64,000 nucleotides of DNA from Megalonaias nervosa (lineage: Eukaryota; Mollusca; Bivalvia; Unionida; Unionidae): assembly GCA_016617855.1 (NCBI GenBank), contig JAECUM010001934.1:62001-126000 (forward strand), read 5' to 3'. The notes under the pieces were generated by a model. The model was not told the origin of the DNA. It did no database searches and saw nothing but the letters and a program-made list of their open reading frames with translations. This document shows positions 48,092 through 57,007 of the stretch, in pieces; position 1 is the stretch's first letter, and every line of letters starts with the position of its first letter. A program made the position numbers and the translations under genes.

Positions 48092-50049
48092 ACTGACACC
48101 CCTACGTCGATTACATTCAAGACAGGTGACCAATGCTACTAATAATTCTGTCTACGGTGAACTGTCTTGGATTATTATTCGAATATTCCCATAGCATATT
48201 GCAGTTACAACTTGCACACTGATTATTCTGTCGTTGTTTTAGTGTTATAATAAATTCAGCGTCGATATCACAGTCGCGATTATTTATATTTTTTTGGTCA
48301 CATTGCTTATAACCAGATTGTTTTTTTGTTTTTTTATTACGCCATTGCTAGCAGTTTGATTATTATTTTCTGTTGTTGTTGTTGTTGTTATAGGGTTTAA
48401 CGCCATTTTTCAGCACAAGATAGGCTATGCATGGCGGCCAGTATTAATGGTGGAGGAAGAACCCTGGAAAATCCCGGGAAGAACCACCGACCCACGAGAA
48501 GCTACTGGCGGGCTTTCTCACGTACCCACGTCAGCCGAGCCTGGACTCGAACTCACGCAGACAGAGGTGAGATGGCAGTGATCCGTAACGGTCAGCGCTT
48601 TAGACCACTCGGCCACTCGGGGCCCCATTATTTTCTGTAAAATTCATAATAACCCTGTGCAGTTGAGATATTCTTCTGACTCGAGACACTGCGAGATAAA
48701 CTAAATTTGACCATTCGATTCTATCATCGACAATCCAGATATTTGTATCAGTAATAGTTAGTCCTTGTGAGGAATGAATCGTTAGAGCATATCCTAATTT
48801 CCATGGAGTTTTATCCATGATCAACGCGCTCTCAACAACATCAACATCAACTAAAACAATATCATTCAACACAAGATTTTGTTTTCATTTGTTCCTGGAA
48901 TCTCAACATCAACATTCTGTCGTCGAGTATCTGCTGGGCGATAACACAATAGTACAGGTAGATTTGAAAATTTTTCTTTATGTAACAAAAATAATTTCTC
49001 TTGCAATTCATCACGAACTATCTTTCTACTTGCAACTATTAAATCATTTGGTATCCACAAATTCCAAAAATCGTTCACAGGAGTTTCCGGAATTATTTCA
49101 CGCATTATATCACATTGTATTCTATCTGGCTGTAGTCTGATTAATCTTTTAAATTCTTTCAGGGTATCATCAATAACTCTATGATCATCGGTTATCTCCT
49201 CATAGTAATCCACAAACGTTTTTAACCATTCGTGCGGAGACTGCCCAACAAAAGGTTGAGGTTGACCATGATCGCCGCACATTATCACAGCAGTATTTTT
49301 TGTCAGTAACCAATCAAGAAATATTTTTAATGTTTCTAATGACACCGTACAAATTTCATCCCAGATGATAATCCGGGGTATATATTTTTCACCCATTCGC
49401 TCAGGTGTCCACGTATCCCCGCACCATCTGAAGAAACCATGATATGTTTGAGATTTTACTCCTCGTTCATTTATTTCTCTGGCTAGTCTGTGTGTAGGTG
49501 TCAGCACAATCATATCAACGGAGTTCTTCAAACTCCGACGAAATAATTCAATGGCACGTGTTGTTTTTCCAGAACCCCCAGGCCCATTGAGATAAACGGT
49601 TTTATGTCTGGCCACAGGATCAAACACAGATGATGCCGATGATTTTAATATTTGATTGTCATTGCTGTAATATATTTCCTTGATTTTAACGTCTGCAGAT
49701 TCGGAATAATCAAGTATATTTTCTTGTTTTATTCTCCATGATCCCCATTCGTCTTTGCCGAGTAATTGTTTTAGTAAATCTGTATACGCTTATTTATATA
49801 AAATGAATCCGTGGCAATTCTAACATCGACAACACCGCTTGTGTCGGCAATAATTCTGAATGTTGACCAAGTATGAGCAGCACCATCGTTGTGAAATTCT
49901 TTTTTAGCTTCACGGATACGATCCGTTATATCGCTATTTATCAAAACTAGATCTTGCATCGAAAAACTAAATTTAGATTTTGGTAGTTTGTCAAGATCGA
50001 ATCTTGCTTTGGAAGGTTCAATTGCGGATAATCTCTCAAATTCCTCCAT
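48080..50049 (-). pseudogene. SF1 helicase with C-terminal HNH-like domain, broken
   Basis: Read from 50049 leftward: an unassigned N-terminal region of about 90 codons, a one-base frameshift near 49795, then a superfamily 1 helicase with Walker A GPGGSGKTTRA, Walker B IIIWDEICT and motif III CGDHGQPQPF. A second frameshift near 48870 precedes the C-terminal core, LGYALTIHSSQG and YLAVSRVRR, typical of Pif1/RecD-like enzymes. A SINE (48373-48626) interrupts it. Beyond, after a shift in a poly-A run near 48330, comes a zinc-type endonuclease segment: QCASC (about 48.21 kb), FTVDRI (about 48.15 kb) and, one more shift on, CLECNRRR (about 48.11 kb). C-x2-C, VDR and C-x2-C in this order fit an HNH fold. 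It is the element's only replication-type gene. Confidence 0.82.
48373..48626 (-). mobile_element. Family A SINE inside the helicase-HNH gene
   Basis: Full-length minus-strand copy. The flanks ATTATTTTCTG at 48362-48372 and 48627-48637 form a perfect 11-bp duplication, which lets the interrupted reading frame be followed on both sides. Confidence 0.95.
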
Positions 50050-50099
50050 GCTATAATTAAGGCAAATATATGTTTAATTAGATTTTAATTATATATATA
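50050..50099. promoter_or_regulatory. Divergent AT-rich promoter candidate
   Basis: A 50-bp, almost pure A/T spacer between the leftward helicase gene and the rightward Cys-rich gene, containing TTATATATATAATG at the rightward start. Inferred bidirectional promoter; no experimental or motif-database support. Confidence 0.4.
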
Positions 50100-50408
50100 A
50101 TGATACAAGCAAAGAATAAATGCAGGTGGTTAATGATAGGATTTTCTCTTCCTTGTAATAAATCATGCGTAAATGAATTCTGTAGTTACCATATGCAATG
50201 TTTTCGCAAAGGGAGTCTAGGACCGAAACCGTGTTTACGATGTGGTGTTGGGATCAGAGGAGAAACACGGTTATGTGTGCAATGCGGTGGTAAAAGATAC
50301 AGAGAGCTGGAACGATATTATCATAAAAAATATAACGCTCTGATATCTCCCATAAAAACTGCCAAAGACTATCTCGCCAGGTTTCAAAATAATCATTCAG
50401 ACAAATAA
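50100..50408 (+). CDS. Cys-rich zinc-binding protein, unknown function
   Basis: 102 residues, intact. Cys8, Cys19, Cys23, Cys28, His31 and Cys34 form a first cluster (CNKSC, then FCSYH), and Cys45, Cys48, Cys59 and Cys62 form a ribbon of two C-x2-C pairs (CLRC, CVQC). A basic, Tyr-rich tail follows (KRYRELERYYHKK). From memory, similar small proteins occur in Polinton-related elements, but I cannot name the family. DNA or RNA binding is a guess from the zinc clusters and basic tail. It starts at the end of the divergent spacer and is followed after 13 bp by the HNH gene, so the two may be co-transcribed. Confidence 0.75.
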   Translation: MIQAKNKCRWLMIGFSLPCNKSCVNEFCSYHMQCFRKGSLGPKPCLRCGVGIRGETRLCVQCGGKRYRELERYYHKKYNALISPIKTAKDYLARFQNNHSDK

Positions 50409-50421
50409 TATCAGTATATAA

Positions 50422-50925
50422 ATGAAACAAAATGAATTTGTCAAGCATCCCATTATCAAGAATTATGAAGCGTCTCGTGATGGTGTCATCAGAAACTGCA
50501 GATTAAAAAAAACAGTTGGTACTGTTGAAATTCTTGGTTATTTCAGATTAATTGTTGGGGAAAAAAAAAGATATTTATCACATAGGTTCGTATTTGAATG
50601 TTTTCATGGGGTCATCGAAGACGGACTTGTAATCGATCACATTAATTCAGACCCGAAAAATAATTCTTTAGGAAATTTACGAATTGTTACATAGAGTCAG
50701 AATATTGCATGTGGAAATATTGGGATATGTAAAATGTTTGGAAAGAGAACTATTAAATCCACAAATACTGAGACTGGTGAAGAGATAATTTTCCCATCAA
50801 TGAATGCGGCTGGTAAATATTTTGACATTTGCAGTGCTTCAATACGTTTTGTTGCAAATAATATATATAAATCAGCGTATTCAAAGAAATTCGAACAAAA
50901 GATCACGTTCCAGTATACACAATGA
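50422..50925 (+). pseudogene. HNH homing-type endonuclease (NUMOD-like), one stop
   Basis: The first 90 codons hold a NUMOD4-like start (IIKNYEASRDGVIRN), a YLSHRFVFECFHG segment and the HNH core VIDHINSDPKNNSLGNLRIVT, with the His-Asp-His and two Asn positions in place. TAG at 50692-50694 then interrupts the frame, which stays open afterwards (SQN, then a NUMOD1-like STNTETGEEIIFPSMNAAGKYF DNA-binding segment) to 50925. A single C-to-T change of CAG would explain the stop. Such enzymes are usually selfish endonucleases of phages, giant viruses or introns. Here it lies free between element genes. Confidence 0.85.
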
Positions 50926-51519
50926 AGCGAGAGAACTCCGTCATCGCTGATAGAGTAACTGAACAGTTATCTTCGTTGGTATTGCAGTGTAATCGTAATG
51001 CTTGAATATCTCTCCAGTCCAGTAATTGTGTATATATATATATATCAACTATGTGGAAGTATTAATTGCAGAAAATATATATTATTAATGATATATATTT
51101 TCCTCAAATAAAACACAGAAACCTCAGCCGTGATATAGTCCCCTTGATTATATCAAGGACGAGTCACGGGACTGATAAATCTATCATAGGCCGATATTGT
51201 ACATAACTACTTCACATATCGATCGCAGCAGACTGCATGCATCATTGTTACTATACTGAATGAATGTACACAGTTCTGTAGTAGGCGGAATGAACCAGAA
51301 TAATATCGATCCAACGCATTTACTAACACAGTTCTGTTAGCCTGAGAATACAGTATCTTAACCAAGTCAGAAATGGCAGAAATGTGTAAAATTGCAGATT
51401 TATTTTATTTTATTCAGAAATCTGGTAGTATATGATAATCACAGAATCTGGCGTATATACTTATCGCCGTTGACAGAGTCAGGGCTAGGTAACTATACAA
51501 TTATTTTTGAAACATATAA

Positions 51520-51760
51520 CCGAAGCTCATAGTGTAGTGGCTCTCATACTAGAGGTCTTGAGTTCGAATCCCATGATTGACATTGTCGATAGAGGCGATT
51601 AATATACCATTTTTCTAATAATTGGGGGGCGCCAGCAGCCCCAAGAGATTTCATGAATTCTCGCCACGTCGAACAACGTGGTGAGTGCCGTTTTGCACTA
51701 CCCCGTGGTTTGATTTGGGAGGGGCGGTACATGAAATCGATATGCCTAAACAGCCCTCTG
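51520..51760 (+). mobile_element. Possible SINE of a third family
   Basis: CATAGTGTAGTGGCTCTCAT resembles an A-box region, and GAGTTCGAATCCC, 37 bp after the A-box motif, is a good B box. The acceptor stem does not pair, so it is not a functional tRNA gene. A GC-richer body follows with GGGGGGCGCCAGCAGCCCC. No target duplication or second copy is seen in the window, so confidence is limited. Confidence 0.5.
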
Positions 51761-52039
51761 AATTTCTAATCTTTCGTTTCACAGATTAGGAATTCGCATT
51801 GACTCTGTCAATGGGGGTGTGTCTATGCGCTGGCGCCCCTAAAATAAACAGCACGGTGATGTGAGCTCGTAACCTTGACACTGAAGGGTACCCCACAGAA
51901 GGACATTAGCCAATGAAGAGTGCCACCCGAACATCGTTCGGATAAAAGAATCAATGATAGTCCTCTTAGGACTTCATGGTGAAAGCTTTACTGGCAATGA
52001 AATGACCGATCGTCATTGCTGTTGTTTATTTTGTCAAAT

Positions 52040-52560
52040 ATTTTTAACATAAAATATATTATATTTATTCAGAATTATATTTTTATTTATTTATATTTAT
52101 TCAGAATATATCAGAAATATATTTTTATTAATTCATAAATATATTTTTATATTATTTATATTATATTTTTATTAATTCAGAAATATATTTTTATATTTGT
52201 AAATATTAACTCAGAAATATATCTTTATATTTATAAATATTTATTCAGAAATATATTAATTCAGAAATATATATTTATATTAATATATTAATTCAGAAAT
52301 ATATCAGAAATAAATCTTTATATTAACTCAGAAATATATTTTATATTTATTCAGAAATATATTAATTCAGAAATATATCTTTATATTAATTCAGAAATAT
52401 ATCAGAAATATATTTTTATATTAATTCAGAAATACATTAATTCAGAAATATATTTTTATTTATTTATATTTATATTAATTCAGAAATACATTTATATTAA
52501 TTCAGAAATATTTTTATATTAACTCAGAAATATATTTTATTTAAACAAATATTTATTATT
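52040..52560. repeat. AT-rich degenerate repeat (TTCAGAAATATAT)
   Basis: About 20 irregular copies of TTAATTCAGAAATATATTTTTA spaced 20-40 bp apart lead directly up to the start of the next gene. This could be a regulatory or replication-related region, or just an expanded satellite inside the element. Confidence 0.85.
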
Positions 52561-52562
52561 TA

Positions 52563-53060
52563 ATGAATCGTGAAAATATTAATGCTATTATTGTTGCTAT
52601 TAAGCAATTACAACACAACGGTATAAAAATATCTGACGACCTTGATCCTGAAAAAATTATGCGTGATTTTGAATCATTACAATCTCGGAAATCTGAAAAT
52701 AGATATACGCTATTCTCCGATTATAGATTCATAAAGCTGATCCAACAGGGGATGTTAGAATCGCTGGCAGCAATTAAAGATACGCAGGTGAAATTATTTG
52801 TTCTCCTTTCACGCTCACTCGAAAAGATTAGGTCAGAATTATCTCACGAATACGAAAGAAAAAGACTTGTACACGCTTGTATAAAACAGTTGAGAGATAT
52901 AATGTCCGCGAATGAAGTTGCGGAAGAGTTACTGGCGAAAGATAGCGACGAGTGTGACTCCGGTGCTAATAGCACCGATGGTGAAAGTGACTGTAGTAAC
53001 GTTGACAACGAAACCAATAGTGTCACCTGTAACGTGGTACCAGCTAAACAAGAAGGATAA
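52563..53060 (+). CDS. Unknown acidic-tailed protein
   Basis: 165 residues, intact. The first 110 residues are predicted mostly helical by eye, with basic and hydrophobic alternation (YERKRLVHACIKQLRDIM). The C-terminal 45 residues are very acidic and Ser/Asn-rich (DSDECDSGANSTDGESDCSN). I recognise no family. Its frame, the AT-rich TTTATTATTTA leader before ATG and its position as last rightward gene support a real gene. A regulatory or DNA-mimic role would be speculation. Confidence 0.65.
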   Translation: MNRENINAIIVAIKQLQHNGIKISDDLDPEKIMRDFESLQSRKSENRYTLFSDYRFIKLIQQGMLESLAAIKDTQVKLFVLLSRSLEKIRSELSHEYERKRLVHACIKQLRDIMSANEVAEELLAKDSDECDSGANSTDGESDCSNVDNETNSVTCNVVPAKQEG

Positions 53061-53300
53061 TTCATTTCTGCCCCCCCCCCCTTGACAAAGTCAAGGATAT
53101 AATCGCGGACTTAGTCAAGAATAAAATCATGGATAAAAAAAAAATGTTTTATTCTGATTTTTTTTTATTTTTGCTTGGTGTTTCTATGATGACGCTCTAT
53201 GAGCGTACATACAGATTTATATTTAACGTCTCTGACCTAAGGTCCAACAAATATCCAGTCTGATTCAGTAAGTTTAAAATGTATCCGCGATAAGAGTGGA
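53061..53300. terminator. Convergent intergenic spacer with hairpin
   Basis: Separates the rightward and leftward gene blocks. It contains a poly-C run (53071-53081), A- and T-runs, and a hairpin ACGCTC-TAT-GAGCGT at 53192-53206. A shared 3'-end region is plausible, but eukaryotic-type polyadenylation cannot be told from this alone. Confidence 0.35.
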
Positions 53301-54583
53301 CTATGAAATTTTAGATTTTAGATAAACAACGTTGGTTGGTTCTGATACAATCAAATAGCCTGGGGGTACTTGAAGTGTAAATGAATACAGAATGTATCCT
53401 TGTTGAGCTTGGTTGGATTTTTCAGCGCCAACTTGATAGCTGCCATCAAGGACATCACATACTAGATTGACAGCGATCGTTGATGTGATATTAACGATGC
53501 CCGGCGAAACATGACGACCTCCACCGTAAGGATCGCTGTTGTATTTAAGAATCATAGTTATTTTTCTCCATGATTCAAGGATTTTTGGAAGAACAATACG
53601 GATACCAAAATCGAATTTGGGAATTATATACTCCTTATCCAACATTTTGGTGTGCTGATCAAATATTAAATTTAAACGTTTAGTGAGATCAACATCGTTA
53701 ATATATTGCCCGTTAACATATTTCATGTATTCAATCACAACGCGTTTAAAATAATTAATGTCAGATAATATTGCATTCAAATGCTGAATCGCATCAATTA
53801 CACTATTTTTTGTATCTTCGCTGTAATATTGTGTTAAACCAATAACTAAATTTTTACATTCACATAAGTCCGATCAGATTCAGCTATCATCAGATGATTT
53901 ACCCTTAAAATTAAAGCAAGATTAAATCCGAAGGAACCATCATCATGTACAGCATAAATTCCTGGTAATTTAGGAATTCTTTCATCATCAACAACAAAAT
54001 GTTCACTATCTATCCACGGTGTTCTTTTTTGTATTCGGGCGTTTTCATGAATTTTTTTCCGTTGTAAGAAACTCTTCTACGCGTGGTTCAGTGGGACCAG
54101 AATAAACCGGTAGGACTTCAGGCCATCCTAATACTGATCTGATCGAAGATTGATAAATGTCAACGGCGTAATCTGGCGATAATATTTTAATGGCCGATGA
54201 TAACGTTGGCTCATGAACAGTAATGGCTATCTTTGATTCTTTTCCTGTGATAGATTTAATTCTGCGTTGGAATTCTTCATTGATCTGTTCTATTGATAAC
54301 TGCCCGTTGGAATACTGACTATATGCCAATATGGAGTCCCATCGGGTTTATTTTTATTTGCAAATATTAATGAGTTATTTGGTTGTAGTCCGCCGAACGA
54401 TTTCGACCTGATATTTGGCCAACTATAATAAACCCGTAATTGCGCTAATGCAATTTCTTTTGCTGGTATCGCAGTTGGAAAATTAATACTGAATTCAGGA
54501 TTAGATGAACTCGCTGATATCATTGTAGTTCTTACCCAAGCAGTATTCGTGACGACCCGTTGTAGTAATTCCTGTGTTGTCAT
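53301..54583 (-). pseudogene. Large structural-block protein, unknown, frameshifted
   Basis: Three collinear frames on the minus strand look like one gene of about 430 codons. The N-terminal part (from 54583) has an ALAQLRVYYSWPNI segment and a later SIPTGSY, which I associate with a recurrent Polinton virion-type protein. A frameshift near 54295 leads to SIEQINEEFQRRI and SSIRSVLGWPEVLP. Another near 54050 leads to a frame with WIDSEHFVVDDERIPKLPG, and a stop and shift near 53860 precedes the C-terminal 180 residues, rich in beta-type segments (GIVNITSTIAVNLVCDV). It could be a vertex, penton or minor capsid protein; which one is not decided by sequence alone. Confidence 0.6.
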
Positions 54584-54596
54584 TATTATACTATTA

Positions 54597-55064
54597 TTAT
54601 TCTAAATCCCTGATTTCTTCAATGCTTTCGTCAAATACTTCATTGTAGATTTTCACCATCGCGCTGAATTCTTCATCGGATATTCTGCCATCGTTGAACG
54701 ACGACGAGATCAGCGATGATAGTTTGGAATATGCTGTTGTTGCTGTATACAGTTTTGCCACATACTCGTGTAATTTTGTGTTCGTGCATGTATCTATCTT
54801 CTTTGCAATAATACTAAAAATGCCCGCTACAGTTGTTGCGGATGAAACGATAATCGTTACAACTACAGGCGCGATCATTGTTATTGTTGATAATATTACA
54901 CCGGTTCCAGCAATGAGCGCAGAAACTGAATAGACAACTATGTCAACGACAACCACGCGTCTTCGATATTTTTTCACTTTTATGGTATAATCGTCGATGA
55001 TATTTTTTAATTTAGTTTGCCACGCACATACTTGATTGTATCTGTATTTTTGAACGTCTATCAT
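54597..55064 (-). CDS. Small two-helix membrane protein
   Basis: 155 residues, intact, start at 55064 directly after a TATAGTATA leader. A charged N-terminus (IKVKKYRRRV) is followed by a hydrophobic stretch of about 55 residues that could form two membrane helices (around residues 38-60 and 62-92), then a C-terminal helical region with SSFNDGRISDEEFSAM. I recall similar small membrane proteins with this DGxISDEEF-type tail in other Polinton-like elements; the function is not known to me. It lies between the structural candidate and the fibre-like gene, in the same direction, suggesting a virion or host-membrane role. Confidence 0.75.
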   Translation of the reverse strand: MIDVQKYRYNQVCAWQTKLKNIIDDYTIKVKKYRRRVVVVDIVVYSVSALIAGTGVILSTITMIAPVVVTIIVSSATTVAGIFSIIAKKIDTCTNTKLHEYVAKLYTATTAYSKLSSLISSSFNDGRISDEEFSAMVKIYNEVFDESIEEIRDLE

Positions 55065-55073
55065 TATACTATA

Positions 55074-56116
55074 TTAAGTAATTAATTGAGGTGTTTCAGC
55101 TACAAATTCCTGACACCACCAGTAAGACGCTGTGGTTATTTTTTTATCGGATGGTTCCAGTATAAATATTTCTTCGGTATCTTTATTTAATACAACAGAC
55201 ACAGTTCCAAAAAATTATCGGTTGAATGACGCCATGGAAATGTAGTAAATATCCTAAATTTTGCAGAGATGAACACAGTAAATATCCTAAATTTTGCAGA
55301 GATGAACACGGACAGCCTGTACACACCAGTAACCGTCGCGGTATGTCTGATAGTGTCATTTTGCGGTGCCCAAGTTGATGATCCTGATGATACTGTGTAT
55401 ACCACATTAGCGATCTGTTCGCCGTGAGGAATTTTAATCAGATTAGTTTTTTGAACGATATTAGGAATTCCACTGATAATATCGTTGAGTTTTATGTTAA
55501 CATCGGCGAGTTTTATATCAACGATTGGTGGACTTCCAAAAAATTCATTAGTGGTTCTGTTTACATTTCTGCGAAAATTCATAAACAGTTGTACATGATT
55601 AAAAAATTTAGTTCTAAATGCGGTCATTCCATCATTGATCGTCGACAACGAACTTGTCATCGGAATATTGTTATCGTCGACATATTTTTTTGTTGCCGCG
55701 TCGAGATTATCTGTTGGTTCACCAACGTTGGTAATTTTATTGTTGTTCATGTTAATGACGCCGTTCATTACATCGCCGGCTTTTAACACTCGTTCACTTA
55801 TGCTATCTCGGATCGACGACGGAGTAACAACACTAGGAACAAGTTTGCCCTCTTTGTCATATACAGCAACAAGACCTTCTCGCGATAATCAATTACGAAT
55901 AATAATATCGTTGATTGAAATATTAATCGTGTTCAATTTTCCTTCACGGTTTTGAAATACAACAAGTTCGTTTGGATCAACGTTGGCAAGATTGAGCAGG
56001 TCAGATAATTCATCATTGATCTGCCTTGTTACTCGCTCGAGTAAATCTTCATCTGATGCTTGTTGGGTTCCGAACGTTGTAAGGGTTTTAGCTCATCTTC
56101 CGTAAATATCTACCAT
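55074..56116 (-). pseudogene. Fibre-like attachment protein, broken
   Basis: The start at 56116 follows AATAATATT. The frame is interrupted by TGA near 56095 and again near 55889, in both cases at positions where CGA would fit. After this comes the best segment: NGVINMNNNKITNVGEPTDN followed by AATKKYVDD, a motif known from phage and viral tail-fibre shafts. The remainder has beta-type segments and a TGVYRLSVFIS stretch. A 33-bp direct duplication (about 55245-55310) inserts 11 extra codons, and a frameshift near 55200 precedes a C-terminal stretch ending TTASYWWCQEF. Likely role: receptor attachment at virion vertices, by analogy. Confidence 0.75.
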
Positions 56117-56123
56117 AATATTA

Positions 56124-56536
56124 TTAGTGATTATTTAAAACACAACTCGTATATTCGTGTACAGCCTTATGAAAGTTTTTTAATCTTGATACAGCATCAA
56201 GTACCGCCAGTGCTTCACGGCCACATGTTGGAGGATCCGTTAATGTTTGTGTTGGTAGCGTTGAATACCAGATTGGAATATCGCCGCTGACATACTTAAA
56301 AATTCTTCTGGTGGTGCCAGTCCGTATGAGTCGAAATAAACAATTCCACGTGGATCAGTCGCGTAAGCAACCCAATGAGTACCATGACCAAAGTTTTTAT
56401 CGAGATTAATAATACTTGTTTCAACGCTGTTTCGTTTGTGTGGTAATTGATCACGCATAAAAACACCTCTGAAATTTTTTATGTTTAGTTGCTTAGCAGC
56501 ATCGAGTAAATCAAAATTGGACAACGGGAAAATCAA
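56124..56536 (-). pseudogene. Adenain-like cysteine protease, frameshifted
   Basis: Maturation protease of Polinton and adenovirus type. Visible are LNIKNFRGVFMRDQLP near the N-terminus, the His block GHGTHWVAY and the Asp block VYFDSYGLAPPEEF. After a frameshift near 56270 a frame with QTLTDPPTCGREALAVLD supplies the Gln and the catalytic Cys-Gly, followed by a C-terminal helix and a stop at 56124-56126. No clear ATG is left at the N-terminus; the frame starts near a TTG at 56536, so the original start may be lost. Eight bases separate its stop from the fibre-like start. Confidence 0.85.
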
Positions 56537-56585
56537 CGAATCCCTGGAATTCTTAATCCGCTCCCCTACCGGGTTCCTGGAAGTC

Positions 56586-56987
56586 TCAGACCCTTTCTCT
56601 TTTTATTTTTTTAATTCCTTTTCCTGTTGCTTTCTTTAATTCCATTTCAGCAGCTGTTCCAACTGTACCTAACTCAGCTGCTTTTGCAACAGCTGGGGCT
56701 GCAGCGGCTATTATTCCTGGAATAGCTGCAAGAAGTGGAAATATACCACCCGTCTTGGCGATGTCTTTAATGGCACCCGCAGAAAGATTTACGCGTGTAC
56801 CTTTCTTTGATTGTTTGGCAGTATTGAAGTGCTTGAGCTGGTGTTCTGTCAGCGATAGTTTATTTGGACCACCTGCGATTTGTTCTCGCGCTAGTGATAT
56901 TTTTACTCCACATTTTTTCGCTGATGCCGACTGCAGTTTTTTAATCTGACCAGGAGTCAGATTGACACTAACATGATGATATGACAT
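56586..56987 (-). CDS. pX-like basic, membrane-active protein candidate
   Basis: 133 residues. A basic N-terminal half with repeated NLTPGQIKKLQ, SLTEHQLKHF and NLSAGAIKDI segments is followed by GGIFPLLAAIPGIIAAAAPAVA, a glycine/alanine-rich hydrophobic helix, and a KKATGKGIKKIKRER tail. From memory, proteins of this layout are near-universal in Polintons and are compared with adenovirus pX or pVI. The stop at 56586 may be premature, because the same strand continues with GLRLPG and, one frameshift later, GLRIPG repeats to about 56533. Such GLxxPG repeats are typical of the true C-terminus, so the gene may be damaged at its end. Confidence 0.75.
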   Translation of the reverse strand: MSYHHVSVNLTPGQIKKLQSASAKKCGVKISLAREQIAGGPNKLSLTEHQLKHFNTAKQSKKGTRVNLSAGAIKDIAKTGGIFPLLAAIPGIIAAAAPAVAKAAELGTVGTAAEMELKKATGKGIKKIKRERV

Positions 56988-57007
56988 TTATGATATATTT
57001 CTGACTT

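Larger units (their letters stand above)
50926..52562. other. Non-coding interior of the Polinton
   Basis: No open frame of note. It contains an imperfect hairpin at 51129-51167 (CGTGA pairing with TCACG outside, CCTTGAT with ATCAAGG inside), an inverted pair TTGACAGAGTCA (51471) and TGACTCTGTCAA (51799), a tRNA-like SINE head at about 51525, and an AATTCAGAAATATAT repeat from 52040 onward. It occupies the space between the two gene blocks, but at 1.6 kb it is too short to hide a DNA polymerase B. Confidence 0.65.

Noticed and set aside
51129..51167. Hammerhead or other self-cleaving ribozyme
   Set aside because: The stem is good but the conserved CUGANGA and GAAA core elements are missing on both strands.
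50926..52562. Hidden fragment of DNA polymerase B
   Set aside because: I found no polymerase or exonuclease motif in any frame, and the interval is too short for the gene.
47119..56116. Alternative genetic code (TGA or TAG read through) in the element
   Set aside because: Stops of all three types and frameshifts occur together with SINE insertions, which fits decay better than recoding.
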